64,000 nt of DNA, taken from assembly GCF_001305295.1 (NCBI RefSeq), contig NZ_LJSI01000053.1:496001-560000 (forward strand), read 5' to 3'. This document shows, in pieces, positions 1 to 9,501 of the stretch (the stretch's first letter is position 1; each line of letters starts with the position of its first letter). A program made the translations under genes and the position numbers. The DNA is from Neptunomonas antarctica (GTDB lineage Bacteria > Pseudomonadota > Gammaproteobacteria > Pseudomonadales > Balneatricaceae). The notes below the pieces were generated by a model that saw nothing but the letters and a program-made list of their open reading frames with translations, had not been told where the DNA came from and made no database searches.

Positions 1-258
1 TTAGGTCTCAATGAACTACGTGAAGATCCCAGTTCTCTTGAACGCGGGGCTTTGGTGGAGCTGGTGTCAGATACGGCTAAAAAAATGTTAACAAAAGGTG
101 TCGATATACGTCTTGATAGCAATATAAACAGTGGATTTGTATTTTTATTAAATGATGGGGAAATTACAGTAGAAGTGACCGATAAGTCACTCTCGAATAT
201 GCTGCTCAAGCATTTGCAGCCTCGTTTTAGAGCAATACTAGAAGGAGTGGTAAGCTAG
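1..258 (+). CDS. V/A-type ATPase subunit E, C-terminal part (partial)
   Basis: The frame is open from the first base, so the gene begins left of the window and only about 85 C-terminal residues are visible. The end (LLKHLQPRFRAILEG) resembles the C-terminus of bacterial V/A-ATPase E subunits, which form the peripheral stalk linking the A/B head to the membrane part. The assignment leans on context: a DUF2764 gene and a clear V-type A subunit follow directly, the order E-DUF2764-A known from bacterial V-ATPase operons. An internal ATG-like start would give a much shorter protein and is not needed. Confidence 0.7.
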   Translation, partial: LGLNELREDPSSLERGALVELVSDTAKKMLTKGVDIRLDSNINSGFVFLLNDGEITVEVTDKSLSNMLLKHLQPRFRAILEGVVS

Positions 259-270
259 TGGCCGACGCAT

Positions 271-972
271 ATGATAAGTCCTAACGTTAATGCAGACTAT
301 GTAGAGTTACTCTGCTCACTGCCGTATTTACATAATCCCTTTGTTCGTCAGCGGCCCCCTATTTCTGCCGTGCAGTTTAGTAAAAGGCTAAAGATGCTCG
401 ACTTCGAGTCCCGTAAGTTAGTCGGTGAATTAGCGGGAACCTTTTATTGGGGACGGCTAAAACTTGATGATACCGACGTGGAGCTGGTGCGTAAGGCGAC
501 ACGTATCATTGAGACATTAGAATTCCAGGATATAAAAAAGTGGCAGATGTGGCGAATGGATCTTCGTACCGTTATTGCCGCCCTCAGACGTCGAAAACAA
601 GGGCTTGCTGCCCCGGATAACAAAACATTGTGGGGATATGGTCATTATGTAAGCCATATTAGTCGTCACTGGAACCACCCTACGTTTAAATTGGAATCAC
701 GTTTTCTCTGGTTGCCTGAAGCAAAAGAGCTATTGGAATCAGGTGATAGTTATGGGCTCGAACGGCATTTGATGACGACGGCATGGAACTATTATTCGCG
801 TCAGGAGGCAGATAGGCCCTATTCATTTTCTGATGTCTGGCTTTACGCTGTGAAATGGGATCTTGTAGATCGCTGGTGTTGTTATAACGCCGATGTTGCT
901 AAACAACACTTCGAAGAACTTGTACAGGCCGGGCTAAAACAGCCAATGGAAGAATTGAGGGCAATGGCATGA
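271..972 (+). CDS. DUF2764 protein of the V-type ATPase cluster
   Basis: A 233-residue soluble protein. Its start (YVELLCSLPYL near residue 10) and its position between E and A match DUF2764, a family found only in bacterial V/A-ATPase operons and often regarded as a counterpart of subunit C. No catalytic motif is visible. The next upstream in-frame codons run into the E-gene stop, so ATG 271 is the only reasonable start. It overlaps the A-subunit start by 4 bases (ATGA), implying translational coupling. Role in rotor assembly is inferred from context. Confidence 0.72.
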   Translation: MISPNVNADYVELLCSLPYLHNPFVRQRPPISAVQFSKRLKMLDFESRKLVGELAGTFYWGRLKLDDTDVELVRKATRIIETLEFQDIKKWQMWRMDLRTVIAALRRRKQGLAAPDNKTLWGYGHYVSHISRHWNHPTFKLESRFLWLPEAKELLESGDSYGLERHLMTTAWNYYSRQEADRPYSFSDVWLYAVKWDLVDRWCCYNADVAKQHFEELVQAGLKQPMEELRAMA

Positions 973-2855
973 ATCCGGAAATATCAGCATTAAATACTCT
1001 TAATGCCACGGCGCGGGTTGTATCGGTTAGTGATGATGTAGTCACCATTGAAACGATAGACAAAGATGTAGGAGACGCGATTACTCCTTTGGTTAAAAAT
1101 GAAGTTGTGTTTATTTGCCCGCAGACAATACCGGGTACTAAACAAGAAAAACTGAAAGCCGAAGTTCTCCGGGTAAGAGGGCGCCGGGCCGACGTCCAGG
1201 TATATGAAGATACCACCGGTGTGGCGATTGGCGACCTCGTAGAGCAAAGCGGAGAAATGCTCTCAGTAGAGCTCGGACCTGGTTTATTGAGTCAGGTTTA
1301 CGATGGATTACAAAATCCGTTACATCGCTTAGAGGTGATGAACGGGCGGTTTCTTCTTCGTGGTGAAGTGGCTGCAGCACTGGATCGAAATGCGAAATGG
1401 GCCTTTGTGGCCAAAGGTCGTGTAAAAGATCAACTGAAACCCGGCGATGTCTTGGGTACGGTGCAAGAAGGACGCTTTACGCATAAAATTATGGTGCCGT
1501 TTTTGCTTAGGGGAACACTCACCATTGAGTGGATTCAGGAGGGGACGTTTCCGGTTGAAACTGTTATAGCAAGATTACGTGATGCAAAAGGCAGGCTTCA
1601 TGAGGTTTCTATGGTTCAGCGTTGGCCTGTGCGTGTCCCGCTGCCGGTTAATCTAATCAAAGAGGGTAGCAGTGAGCGCAAATTTCCTACTCAGCCAATC
1701 ATAACGACACTACGTCTTATCGATACGTTTTTTCCCATTGCTAAAGGCGGAACGGGGTGTATTCCCGGGCCATTTGGTGCGGGTAAAACGGTTTTGCAAA
1801 ATCTGATTTCACGTTACTCTGATGTTGATATTGTTATTGTAGTAGCTTGTGGCGAGCGTGCCGGTGAGGTAGTTGAAACTATTACCGAGTTTCCTAAACT
1901 TCAGGATCCGCATACCGGTGGTACGTTAATGGACCGTACCATCATTATTTGTAATACCTCTTCGATGCCGGTTGCTGCACGAGAAGCTTCTATTTATACA
2001 GGAGTTACCCTTGGCGAATATTATCGTCAAATGGGATATGAAGTCTTATTGATTGCCGATTCTACTTCACGCTGGGCGCAGGCAATGCGTGAAACGTCCG
2101 GTCGGTTAGAAGAGATTCCCGGTGAAGAAGCGTTTCCAGCGTATCTTGAATCTTCAATTCGTAATTTATATGAGCGAGCAGGTGTTATTCGTACCAATGA
2201 TAACAGTGAGGGCTCACTAACCTTGATCGGAACGGTTTCTCCCGCTGGCGGCAACTTCGAAGAGCCTGTGACGCAGGGGACTTTGAATACCGTTAAGACC
2301 TTTTTGGGGCTGACTTATGAGCGTGCCTACAAACGTTTTTATCCTGCCGTAGATCCGCTACAGTCCTGGAGTCGTTATACAGAGCAGCTTGCTCCCTGGT
2401 TTTTAGAAAATATGGGGTCATCCTGGTTAGATGGAGTGGCTCATATCAATCAGTTACTGATTAGAGGTGATGAGATATCGAGAATGATGCAGGTGACGGG
2501 TGAAGAGGGCGTAAGCCAGGCTGATTTCGTTATCGAGCAAAAATCAACATTAGTCGATATGGTCTATTTGCAGCAAGACGCTTTCGATGACGTGGACGTT
2601 TCAACGGATATAAATCGTCAGAAACACAGTTTTTCGTTGCTGGTTAGCATAGTCGATACCGAGATGGTATTTCAGTCAAAAGCGGACACGCGTCGTTGGT
2701 TTAGTCGTATGACTGACACCTTTAAAAATTTAAATTACTCACAGATGAACAGTGAAGATCATAAGAAGTATGTAGATCAAATAGGTTTATTATTAAATGA
2801 ATCTATTGGGAAAATTTCCGGAACAGAAACAATGCATAAGGAAGTGGCTGAATAA
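969..2855 (+). CDS. V/A-type ATPase catalytic subunit A
   Basis: The 628-residue product is the nucleotide-binding catalytic subunit of the V1/A1 head. The P-loop GPFGAGKT lies at residues 267-274, and the ADSTSRWAQAMRE segment downstream is the typical V-type A signature. The region between the N-terminal barrel and the P-loop is long, as expected for the non-homologous insert that separates V-type A from F-type beta. The length is slightly above the usual 580-600. The start is fixed by the ATGA overlap with the preceding gene. Oddly, no subunit B, D, I or K gene follows: the next 279 bases are non-coding and then an unrelated signalling gene begins. Confidence 0.93.
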   Translation: MNPEISALNTLNATARVVSVSDDVVTIETIDKDVGDAITPLVKNEVVFICPQTIPGTKQEKLKAEVLRVRGRRADVQVYEDTTGVAIGDLVEQSGEMLSVELGPGLLSQVYDGLQNPLHRLEVMNGRFLLRGEVAAALDRNAKWAFVAKGRVKDQLKPGDVLGTVQEGRFTHKIMVPFLLRGTLTIEWIQEGTFPVETVIARLRDAKGRLHEVSMVQRWPVRVPLPVNLIKEGSSERKFPTQPIITTLRLIDTFFPIAKGGTGCIPGPFGAGKTVLQNLISRYSDVDIVIVVACGERAGEVVETITEFPKLQDPHTGGTLMDRTIIICNTSSMPVAAREASIYTGVTLGEYYRQMGYEVLLIADSTSRWAQAMRETSGRLEEIPGEEAFPAYLESSIRNLYERAGVIRTNDNSEGSLTLIGTVSPAGGNFEEPVTQGTLNTVKTFLGLTYERAYKRFYPAVDPLQSWSRYTEQLAPWFLENMGSSWLDGVAHINQLLIRGDEISRMMQVTGEEGVSQADFVIEQKSTLVDMVYLQQDAFDDVDVSTDINRQKHSFSLLVSIVDTEMVFQSKADTRRWFSRMTDTFKNLNYSQMNSEDHKKYVDQIGLLLNESIGKISGTETMHKEVAE

Positions 2856-2885
2856 CCTGGATGTGGTTCCAGATAAAAAATGCAA

Positions 2886-2926
2886 GAGTAACGGCTGTTT
2901 ATACCCAATAAATCAGTCTGTTACTC
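2886..2926. other. inverted repeat after the V-ATPase A gene
   Basis: GAGTAAC (2886-2892) pairs with GTTACTC (2920-2926) around a 27-base loop that contains further partial pairing. There is no T-tract, so it is not a classical intrinsic terminator. It sits 30 bases after the A stop, in the 279-base gap before the Cache-PAS-GGDEF-EAL gene. Nothing else recognisable was seen in that gap, in particular no remnant of a B subunit. Confidence 0.3.
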
Positions 2927-3134
2927 ACAGTGCATGAGTTGAAAACCGATGACTATTTGGATGTATTCTTTTATGAGGATAGACTATTCAAATCTAAGAT
3001 GTCGTTAAGCTTTCATTAATTTTAGCTATTCTGTTCTTGGAAGCTGTTATACAATCCGGCACCTACACGGGTTTGCAGTAAAGCACGCTTTCACCTAATG
3101 GCTGAACGGATGCAGTTTTCGATTTTTTTGAATA

Positions 3135-6029
3135 ATGTTTAATATTATCTCATTGCGAATAGATGCCCGTTCTATCCCCAGATATCAGACGTGGGGAATG
3201 ATGGCTATCATCTCACTTCTTTTAATTACTATTTTTATCTTCTTCATCTCACGTCAGTATTTGGCCGATGATAAGCGGATCGCGTCGTTGTATCAGGAAA
3301 CGCTGGATGAGCAGAAATCACGCTTAAAGGCCGAGCTTGGTTCAGCGCAAGACTATATCCGTTTTATGAGTCAGCAGGCTGACGTCGTATTGAAGGATGA
3401 TGTGAAAGCTGAGGTGGATCAGGCATACAGTGTGATGAATGCTATTTATCAGAGCACTAAAGGTCAGCATTCGGATCAAGATATAAAACAACTCATTAAT
3501 GATGCGCTCCGTGATGTGCGTTTTTTCAATGGAAGAGGTTATCTCTTTATTGATGATATGCAGGGGAAGTGCATTTTATTGCCAACCGCTCCGCAGTTTG
3601 AAGGTCAGTCTCTTTGGGATAATCAGGACGACAGCGGCCGCTATATTATGCGCTCTCTGGTTGATGCGGTAAAAAATCCGGCGGCAGCGGGCTATAGCCG
3701 ATACCGTTGGTATCCGCCGGGTAACGCTACTGAAATGAAAGATAAAATCACCTATGTACGTTATTTTGAGCCTTTCGATTGGATTATTGGTGCCGGTGAT
3801 TATGTGTTTCAGGCAGAGAATGATCTAAAAAAAGCAACACTTGCACGTTTATCCTCTCAGCGATTTGGGCAATATGGTTATATATCCATACTGGACCAGG
3901 AGGGTAACGTGTTATTTACACCTCAGACTAGCGCAAAGCAGCTTCCTATTCATTACAGCTTGTTACCCGATATACACGAACGTCGGGCTGTTGAGAGTAT
4001 TATGGCAACGGCAATGGAAGGGGGAGGCTTTACAGAGTATGACTGGTTTGTCTCCGATAGTAGTGAACATATATCGTCAAAGTTATCTTTGGTGGAGGTC
4101 GTGCCTTTGTGGGGCTGGGTTCTTGTTGCAGGCGTCTACCCTGAAGAAATTCAGGAGGTGTTTCTGCGTGAGCGGGATAACCAGCAACAAAATTTAAAGG
4201 ATGATGGTTGGCGTTTACTGTTAGCGTTGGCCGGCGTTGGTGTATTCATGATGTTAATTGTCTGGGTTTACGGGCAGTGGCTGAAACGACTTTTTTTGAA
4301 TTACCAAGCAGATATTGACGTTAAACAAGAACAAATTGAAGGTGATGCGCAGGCGTTGAAAATAGCCTCACGGGTTTTTGATACAGCGCATGAAGCGATA
4401 ATGGTGACGGATCCGAGTACTAAAATAGTCGCGGTAAACCATGCGTTTACTGTGATTACCGGATATCAGTTGGCAGAGGTGTTGGGGAAAACGCCGAGAA
4501 TGCTTTCATCGGGTCGTCACTCTTCCGAATTTTATCATGATATCTGGAGTTCGTTGGCCACGTCTGACCAGTGGTGCGGGGAGATCTGGAATAGGAAAAA
4601 ATCAGGAAAATCTTTCCCTGAGCAACTCTCTATTTCCGTTTCTAAGGATGCTGCAGGTAAAATTGTTAATTACATAGCAACTTTTAGTGACGTGACGGAT
4701 AAAAAACATGCAGAAGAACAGCTGCGCTATCTTGCTGAGTATGATGATCTGACCGGGTTGCCGAACAGGCATCTTTTAATAGATCGTGTTAATCAAACAA
4801 TAGCGAGGGCTAAAAGGAATGAACTACGCTGTTTTTCATTGATGTTTATCGATCTGGACCGTTTTAAAAACATCAATGATTCGTTGGGCCATGGCATAGG
4901 GGATATGGTGCTTCAGGAGGTTGCGCAAAGGCTTGAGGGTGCCGTGCGTGAAATTGATACTGTGAGTCGTATCGGTGGTGATGAATTTGTTATTCTGATT
5001 TCCGGAAAAAGGGATGATTCCAGCATTTCTGCCGCGAATCTGGCGCAGCGATTGCTTAAGTTGGTGTCTGAGCCGATACAGGACGACGCGCTAGACCTGA
5101 TCGTTACTCCGAGTATTGGTATTGCTTCTTATCCTGCCGACGGGCAAGACTTTGCTACGTTACTGAAAAATGCTGATGCGGCGTTGTATTTTGCGAAATC
5201 TCAAGGGCGTAATAATTATAAATTTTATAACAGAAAGATGAACGAAAAGGCCGCTGCGCGCTTGATAATGGAAAATGCGCTGAGGCAAGCAATTGAAAAA
5301 GGGGAGTTTGAACTTTATTACCAGCCACAATATTGTTTAGTTAATAAAACAATCAGTGGGTGTGAAGTGCTACTGCGATGGTTTCATGACGATAAATTTA
5401 TTCCCCCTGATGTGTTTATTCCCCTGGCAGAAGAAACCGGTCTTATACCTTCTATCGGGCAATGGGTATTAGAGCAAGGTTGTCACCAGGGAGCACAATG
5501 GATAAGTAAGGGGATCAATATTCCTACTGTTGCCATTAATGTTTCAGCATTTCAGTTTCAGCATGAGTTTTATCGTATGGTGGATAATGCTTTACGCAAG
5601 ACCGGCTTTCCTGCGAATCGATTAGAACTCGAAGTGACCGAGAGTGCGCTAATGGCTGATGCTGTAAGAACCCAGCGGCTGCTTACTGCCTTTAAAAAAT
5701 CGGGGATTAAAATTTCATTGGATGACTTTGGTACAGGCTATTCTAGTTTGGCTTATCTGAAAAAATTCTCGTTGGATAAGCTTAAAATTGATCGCGCTTT
5801 TATTGATGGCTTACCAGATGATAAAGACGATATGGCAATTACGGCCTCAATTCTTGATGTGGCAAAGCATTTAGGTTTGGAAACAATTGCTGAAGGTGTA
5901 GAGACGCAAGAGCAACTGGATTTTCTTGAAGCATATGGATGCGATAATGTGCAAGGGTATTACTTTTCTAAGCCGATTCCGGCTAGCGAGTTCGAATTGC
6001 TTATTAACGCTTCTAATGACATTAGATAA
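3135..6029 (+). CDS. membrane Cache-PAS-GGDEF-EAL signalling protein
   Basis: The 964-residue product has a transmembrane helix near residues 18-38. A periplasmic region of about 320 residues follows with two Cache-like modules (RGYLFIDD near 135, GYISILD near 255), then a second helix near 360-380. The cytoplasm holds a PAS domain (about 415-530), a GGDEF domain (intact GGDEF near 613) preceded by an RxxD inhibitory site (REID), and an EAL domain. The EAL motif reads EVL (744-746); the DDFGTGYSS loop and the EGVE motif are intact. It probably makes and/or degrades c-di-GMP in response to an extracellular small molecule; the ligand and net activity cannot be told. It stands alone, after the V-ATPase gap. 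Confidence 0.9.
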   Translation: MFNIISLRIDARSIPRYQTWGMMAIISLLLITIFIFFISRQYLADDKRIASLYQETLDEQKSRLKAELGSAQDYIRFMSQQADVVLKDDVKAEVDQAYSVMNAIYQSTKGQHSDQDIKQLINDALRDVRFFNGRGYLFIDDMQGKCILLPTAPQFEGQSLWDNQDDSGRYIMRSLVDAVKNPAAAGYSRYRWYPPGNATEMKDKITYVRYFEPFDWIIGAGDYVFQAENDLKKATLARLSSQRFGQYGYISILDQEGNVLFTPQTSAKQLPIHYSLLPDIHERRAVESIMATAMEGGGFTEYDWFVSDSSEHISSKLSLVEVVPLWGWVLVAGVYPEEIQEVFLRERDNQQQNLKDDGWRLLLALAGVGVFMMLIVWVYGQWLKRLFLNYQADIDVKQEQIEGDAQALKIASRVFDTAHEAIMVTDPSTKIVAVNHAFTVITGYQLAEVLGKTPRMLSSGRHSSEFYHDIWSSLATSDQWCGEIWNRKKSGKSFPEQLSISVSKDAAGKIVNYIATFSDVTDKKHAEEQLRYLAEYDDLTGLPNRHLLIDRVNQTIARAKRNELRCFSLMFIDLDRFKNINDSLGHGIGDMVLQEVAQRLEGAVREIDTVSRIGGDEFVILISGKRDDSSISAANLAQRLLKLVSEPIQDDALDLIVTPSIGIASYPADGQDFATLLKNADAALYFAKSQGRNNYKFYNRKMNEKAAARLIMENALRQAIEKGEFELYYQPQYCLVNKTISGCEVLLRWFHDDKFIPPDVFIPLAEETGLIPSIGQWVLEQGCHQGAQWISKGINIPTVAINVSAFQFQHEFYRMVDNALRKTGFPANRLELEVTESALMADAVRTQRLLTAFKKSGIKISLDDFGTGYSSLAYLKKFSLDKLKIDRAFIDGLPDDKDDMAITASILDVAKHLGLETIAEGVETQEQLDFLEAYGCDNVQGYYFSKPIPASEFELLINASNDIR

Positions 6030-6089
6030 TTATTTATTAGGCTAATACTGTTTAAAGCGTATCCTCCAGTATTTTTGAGGGATGTTCCT

Positions 6090-7001
6090 ATGTTAGGGCG
6101 CTGGGTACCTGCGGTTAGTCTTTTTCTGGCGATGTTGTTGTGGGCGAGTTCTTTTATTGCGTTAAAGATAGCCTTTACTTTTTATGATCCGATGGTCGTC
6201 ATTTTTGGCCGTATGCTGATAGCGACTTGTTGTTTTCTGTTCTTTTTTAAATATTTACTGCGTTTTGAATACCGCGCCGGTGACTGGCGTCTGTTGTCGC
6301 TGATGATTATTTCTGAGCCTTGTTTATACTTTCTATTTGAAGCTCATGCATTACAAAATACCAGTGCCGCTCAGGCAGGTATGATTACTGCAATGGCGCC
6401 GTTATTGGTTGGAGTGGGCGCGCTCTATTTTCTGCGTGAGAAATTACCCCGGGAAGCATGGGTAGGGTTTGCGGTGGCTGTTGCAGGAGCAACCTGGTTA
6501 AGTTTGGCCGGTACTGAGACTGAACATGCACCGAATCCGTTATTGGGTAACTTTCTTGAGTTGTGCGCCATGGTGTGTGCGACTGGTTATACTTTGTGTC
6601 TGAAACAGCTGTCACAGCGCTACTCAACCTGGCTTTTAACAGCGTTGCAGGGATTTTTTGGTACGTTGTTTTTTGCGCCTTTTTTGCTGCTTCCGGGAAC
6701 AACTTTGCCCTCTGCATTGGAATGGGATGGGGTGTGGGCGATTGTGTATTTGGGAACGTTAATTAATATAGGGGCTTATGGATTATATAATCTAGGGGTG
6801 TCTAAAATTAAAGCAGCGGAGGCCTCGGCATATATTAACCTGATTCCCGTATTCACTTTGTTGATGGCTTATTTGGTTCTTAAGGAAACCTTCAATTTCC
6901 AGCAGTTGTGTGCCTCGGCGTTAGTGTTAGGCGGTGTGTTTCTGAGTCAGTGGAAGCCATCGATTAAACGTGAGCTGGCTGACGTGGTGTCTGTGAAATA
7001 G
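6090..7001 (+). CDS. EamA/DMT-family transporter
   Basis: A very hydrophobic protein of about 303 residues with roughly ten predicted membrane helices in two similar halves, the EamA (drug/metabolite transporter) layout. The N-terminal segment with WASSFIALK and the second-half GAYGLYNLGVSKIKA stretch are typical. The substrate cannot be inferred. ATG 6090 is preferred over the in-frame TTG 6075 because a GAGG ribosome site (6077-6080) sits at proper distance before it. It follows the preceding signalling gene by 60 bases and may be co-transcribed. Confidence 0.85.
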   Translation: MLGRWVPAVSLFLAMLLWASSFIALKIAFTFYDPMVVIFGRMLIATCCFLFFFKYLLRFEYRAGDWRLLSLMIISEPCLYFLFEAHALQNTSAAQAGMITAMAPLLVGVGALYFLREKLPREAWVGFAVAVAGATWLSLAGTETEHAPNPLLGNFLELCAMVCATGYTLCLKQLSQRYSTWLLTALQGFFGTLFFAPFLLLPGTTLPSALEWDGVWAIVYLGTLINIGAYGLYNLGVSKIKAAEASAYINLIPVFTLLMAYLVLKETFNFQQLCASALVLGGVFLSQWKPSIKRELADVVSVK

Positions 7002-7221
7002 GAAAATTACGAGCGAGTATTTATATATTCCCTCTGATTATTTGCGAACTCTCACCACTTTTTTGCATTTAGCCTCTATTATATAAGTCTGAAACGGTTG
7101 CGTTTAGCTGTTTATGAGGGTGATTAAATGATTAATTACCATCATGTTACCCTTCTGCTGGCGTATTATGAAAAGAGAAACTAGTCAGTAGGATTTTAGT
7201 AAAAGTATTGGTAAAGGTGCT

Positions 7222-7815
7222 ATGTTAGATCAATTACGAGAACGATTAAGCGGGTATCAGGCGCGTAGTTTTGATAGTCAGTACCCTCAGGCGAGTGTAC
7301 TGATTGCATTAACCGATTGTCACGATCCTCATGTTATTCTAACCAAGCGGGCCATTGGTCTATCTACCCATGGAGGCGAAATTGCTTTTCCGGGAGGTCG
7401 GCATGACGTCTCTGACCCCGACTTATTGTTTACTGCTCTACGTGAGGCGCATGAAGAAATTGGTCTGTTGCCTGAAGCGGTAGAGGTGCTTGCTCCCCTC
7501 GGGCAGGTGATGTCTAAACATATGCTGCAGGTGACTCCGTGGGTGGGGATTGTACCTGCGTCGGTGAAATTGATTCCTAGTCCTGATGAACTTGAAAGTG
7601 TATTTACTGTGCCGTTGAGTTTTTTTCTTGAAGATAAGCGGCATCATACCGATGAAATACACTTTAAAGGAATGACACATTTTGTGCCTGCCTATGAGTA
7701 TGATGGGCATATTATCTGGGGATTAACTGCCTATATGTTGGTTGAATTATTGAATATTGGTTTTGATGCGAGGATTCCTATGAAGCCGCGTCCGGAGTAT
7801 GAAAGTGGGTGTTAG
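7222..7815 (+). CDS. Nudix hydrolase, CoA pyrophosphatase type
   Basis: This 197-residue protein has the combined motif of the NudL/YeaB branch: LTKRAIGLSTHGGEIAFPGG around residues 34-53, followed by the Nudix box REAHEEIGL (about 74-82) with the metal-binding glutamates. Members split coenzyme A or its derivatives into phosphopantetheine and 3',5'-ADP. The length is that of the family (about 190-200). Its 3' end overlaps the next gene by 17 bases in another frame, indicating a two-gene operon. Assignment to CoA as substrate rests on the extended motif, not on experiment. Confidence 0.85.
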   Translation: MLDQLRERLSGYQARSFDSQYPQASVLIALTDCHDPHVILTKRAIGLSTHGGEIAFPGGRHDVSDPDLLFTALREAHEEIGLLPEAVEVLAPLGQVMSKHMLQVTPWVGIVPASVKLIPSPDELESVFTVPLSFFLEDKRHHTDEIHFKGMTHFVPAYEYDGHIIWGLTAYMLVELLNIGFDARIPMKPRPEYESGC

Positions 7816-8032
7816 TCTGAAAAATAATGATGTAGTAGGTACGATTGATAAAAGTATCGAGAGACCTGTTCGTAGCCCTTGTGTGGGTGTTTGTGCATTG
7901 GATAACAATGATCTTTGTATTGCCTGTCGCCGCAGTGGTATAGAAATAGGGGAATGGGGAGTGTTGTCAAATGATCAGCGTAAAGATGTAATTAAAAAAA
8001 TTGAACAACGATATCTGGACGATATGCGTTAA
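7799..8032 (+). CDS. DUF1289 small cysteine-rich protein
   Basis: A 77-residue protein with SPCVGVC and CIACRRS, giving four closely spaced cysteines (about residues 26-44), then a helical tail. This is the DUF1289 pattern, thought to bind a metal; function is unknown. It often sits beside Nudix or oxidoreductase genes in proteobacteria. ATG 7799 lies inside the preceding Nudix gene and is in good agreement with the start of the conserved region about 25 residues later. Convergent with the CorC-type gene downstream. Confidence 0.82.
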   Translation: MKVGVSLKNNDVVGTIDKSIERPVRSPCVGVCALDNNDLCIACRRSGIEIGEWGVLSNDQRKDVIKKIEQRYLDDMR

Positions 8033-8080
8033 CAGGCTTTGCTCGATGTTGGTAATGTTGGGCGATAATGATCGGAAAGG

Positions 8081-8108
8081 TGCAGAAAATCTGCAGAAAA
8101 TCTGCAGG
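8081..8108. repeat. 11-bp tandem repeat, about 2.5 copies
   Basis: The unit TGCAGAAAATC occurs at 8081-8091 and 8092-8102, and TGCAGG starts a third partial copy. It lies between two convergent genes, immediately next to a hairpin. It is too short to call a minisatellite; it is noted as local sequence structure. Confidence 0.6.
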
Positions 8109-8127
8109 ACTGATAGAAAACAGTCCT
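8106..8127. terminator. hairpin between convergent genes
   Basis: AGGACTG (8106-8112) pairs perfectly with CAGTCCT (8121-8127) around an 8-base A-rich loop. There is no long T-run on either side, so it may be a weak bidirectional terminator or simply a transcript-end stem for the DUF1289 gene and the opposing CorC-type gene. Confidence 0.4.
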
Positions 8128-8172
8128 ACAGACAATAGAGATGCTATGGGTAGAGCGTCTTGCTGTGCGTTG

Positions 8173-9444
8173 CTAAGGTTTGTTTGGTCGATCAAGTTCA
8201 ATAATACGTGCCGTTTTGATTAAGTTATCGGTCATCTGTAAGGTTTCAATGCGATAACCATTAATATTCAGGCAGACATTCGCGTCCGGTATGGATTCCA
8301 ATGTTTCAATGATCAGGCCATTCAGCGTTTTAGGGCCATCCGTAGGTAAGTCCCAGGAAAGCGATTTGTTAATGTCGCGAATATAAACGGATGCCTCAAT
8401 GAAATAGCTACCATCTTCCTGAGCATGAATATCGGAGTTCTCTTCTCTGTGCTCTGTTGATAGCTCACCCACAATCTCTTCAAGAATATCTTCCAGCGTG
8501 GCTATTCCTAATACATCCCCATATTCATCAACGACCAGGCCAATGCGTCGGCTCTCTTTCTGGAAGTTGAGTAGTTGGGTTTGCAGTGGTGTGCTCTCAG
8601 GAATGAAGTAAGGCTCACGGATAACCTGAAGAATAGAGGCTTTGGTTACTTTGCCTTGTTGGATTAGTTGCGCCAGATTACGCATATGTAAGATACCAAC
8701 CACTTTGTTGATATCGCCATTATAAACAGGCAAACGTGTATGGTTAGTCGTCGATAAACGGTCAAGAATCTGATCAAGCTCAAGATCCAGATTGATTCCC
8801 TGAATATCATTTTTCGGAATCATGATGTCATCGACCGTTACATCATTCAGCTCCAGTACTCCCAATAGCATCGATTGTTTGCGTTTAGGGAGTAAGGCAC
8901 CGGCTTCATGTACGAGTGTACGCAGCTCTTCTGTACTAAGATGGTGATTGCTGTTGCCGTCAGGGCTAAGGCCAAAGAGTTTGAGTAGGCCGTTAGTGAT
9001 GCTGTTTACAATCCAGACAAGCGGGTAGGTCAGTGTGAGTAGAGGCGTTAAAATATAAGCAGCAGGAAATGCTATTTTTTCCGGATACAGCGCGGCGACG
9101 GTCTTGGGTGATACTTCGGCAAAGATAAGGATAACAATGGTCAGTGCGGCGGTGGCAATGACAATGCCGGCATCTCCCCATAAGCGAACCGCGATAACGG
9201 TAGCAATGGCAGAGGCTAAAATATTAACAAAATTATTACCAATCAGGATGACGCCAATCAAACGGTCAGGCTGATCTAAAAGTTTGCTGGCCTTACGTGC
9301 TCCCCGGTGATTCTGTTTGACCAGATGTTTTAATCGATAACGATTAAGGGACATCATGCCTGTTTCTGAGCTAGAAAAAAAAGCTGAGCATAGAATCAGG
9401 AAGCAAAGAACTCCCAAAAGAAAACTTATCGATGCGTCTTCCAA
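8173..9444 (-). CDS. CNNM/CorC-type membrane protein (DUF21-CBS-CorC_HlyC)
   Basis: The product of 423 residues has an N-terminal DUF21 membrane region with about four helices (residues 1-180), a CBS pair (about 200-330; IMIPKNDIQGI and DEYGDVLGIATLEDIL) and a C-terminal CorC_HlyC domain (about 340-420). The family is linked to magnesium/cobalt efflux or resistance; CBS domains bind adenine nucleotides. In many gammaproteobacteria the E. coli YfjD-like member lies beside ypjD and ffh, the same arrangement as here. The exact ion is unknown. Confidence 0.88.
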   Translation of the reverse strand: MEDASISFLLGVLCFLILCSAFFSSSETGMMSLNRYRLKHLVKQNHRGARKASKLLDQPDRLIGVILIGNNFVNILASAIATVIAVRLWGDAGIVIATAALTIVILIFAEVSPKTVAALYPEKIAFPAAYILTPLLTLTYPLVWIVNSITNGLLKLFGLSPDGNSNHHLSTEELRTLVHEAGALLPKRKQSMLLGVLELNDVTVDDIMIPKNDIQGINLDLELDQILDRLSTTNHTRLPVYNGDINKVVGILHMRNLAQLIQQGKVTKASILQVIREPYFIPESTPLQTQLLNFQKESRRIGLVVDEYGDVLGIATLEDILEEIVGELSTEHREENSDIHAQEDGSYFIEASVYIRDINKSLSWDLPTDGPKTLNGLIIETLESIPDANVCLNINGYRIETLQMTDNLIKTARIIELDRPNKP

Positions 9445-9501
9445 AACCGTAACCTTATATTGCTGACTGGAGGGCTATTTTCAGTGTGGGTTGAAGAAGT
9501 G

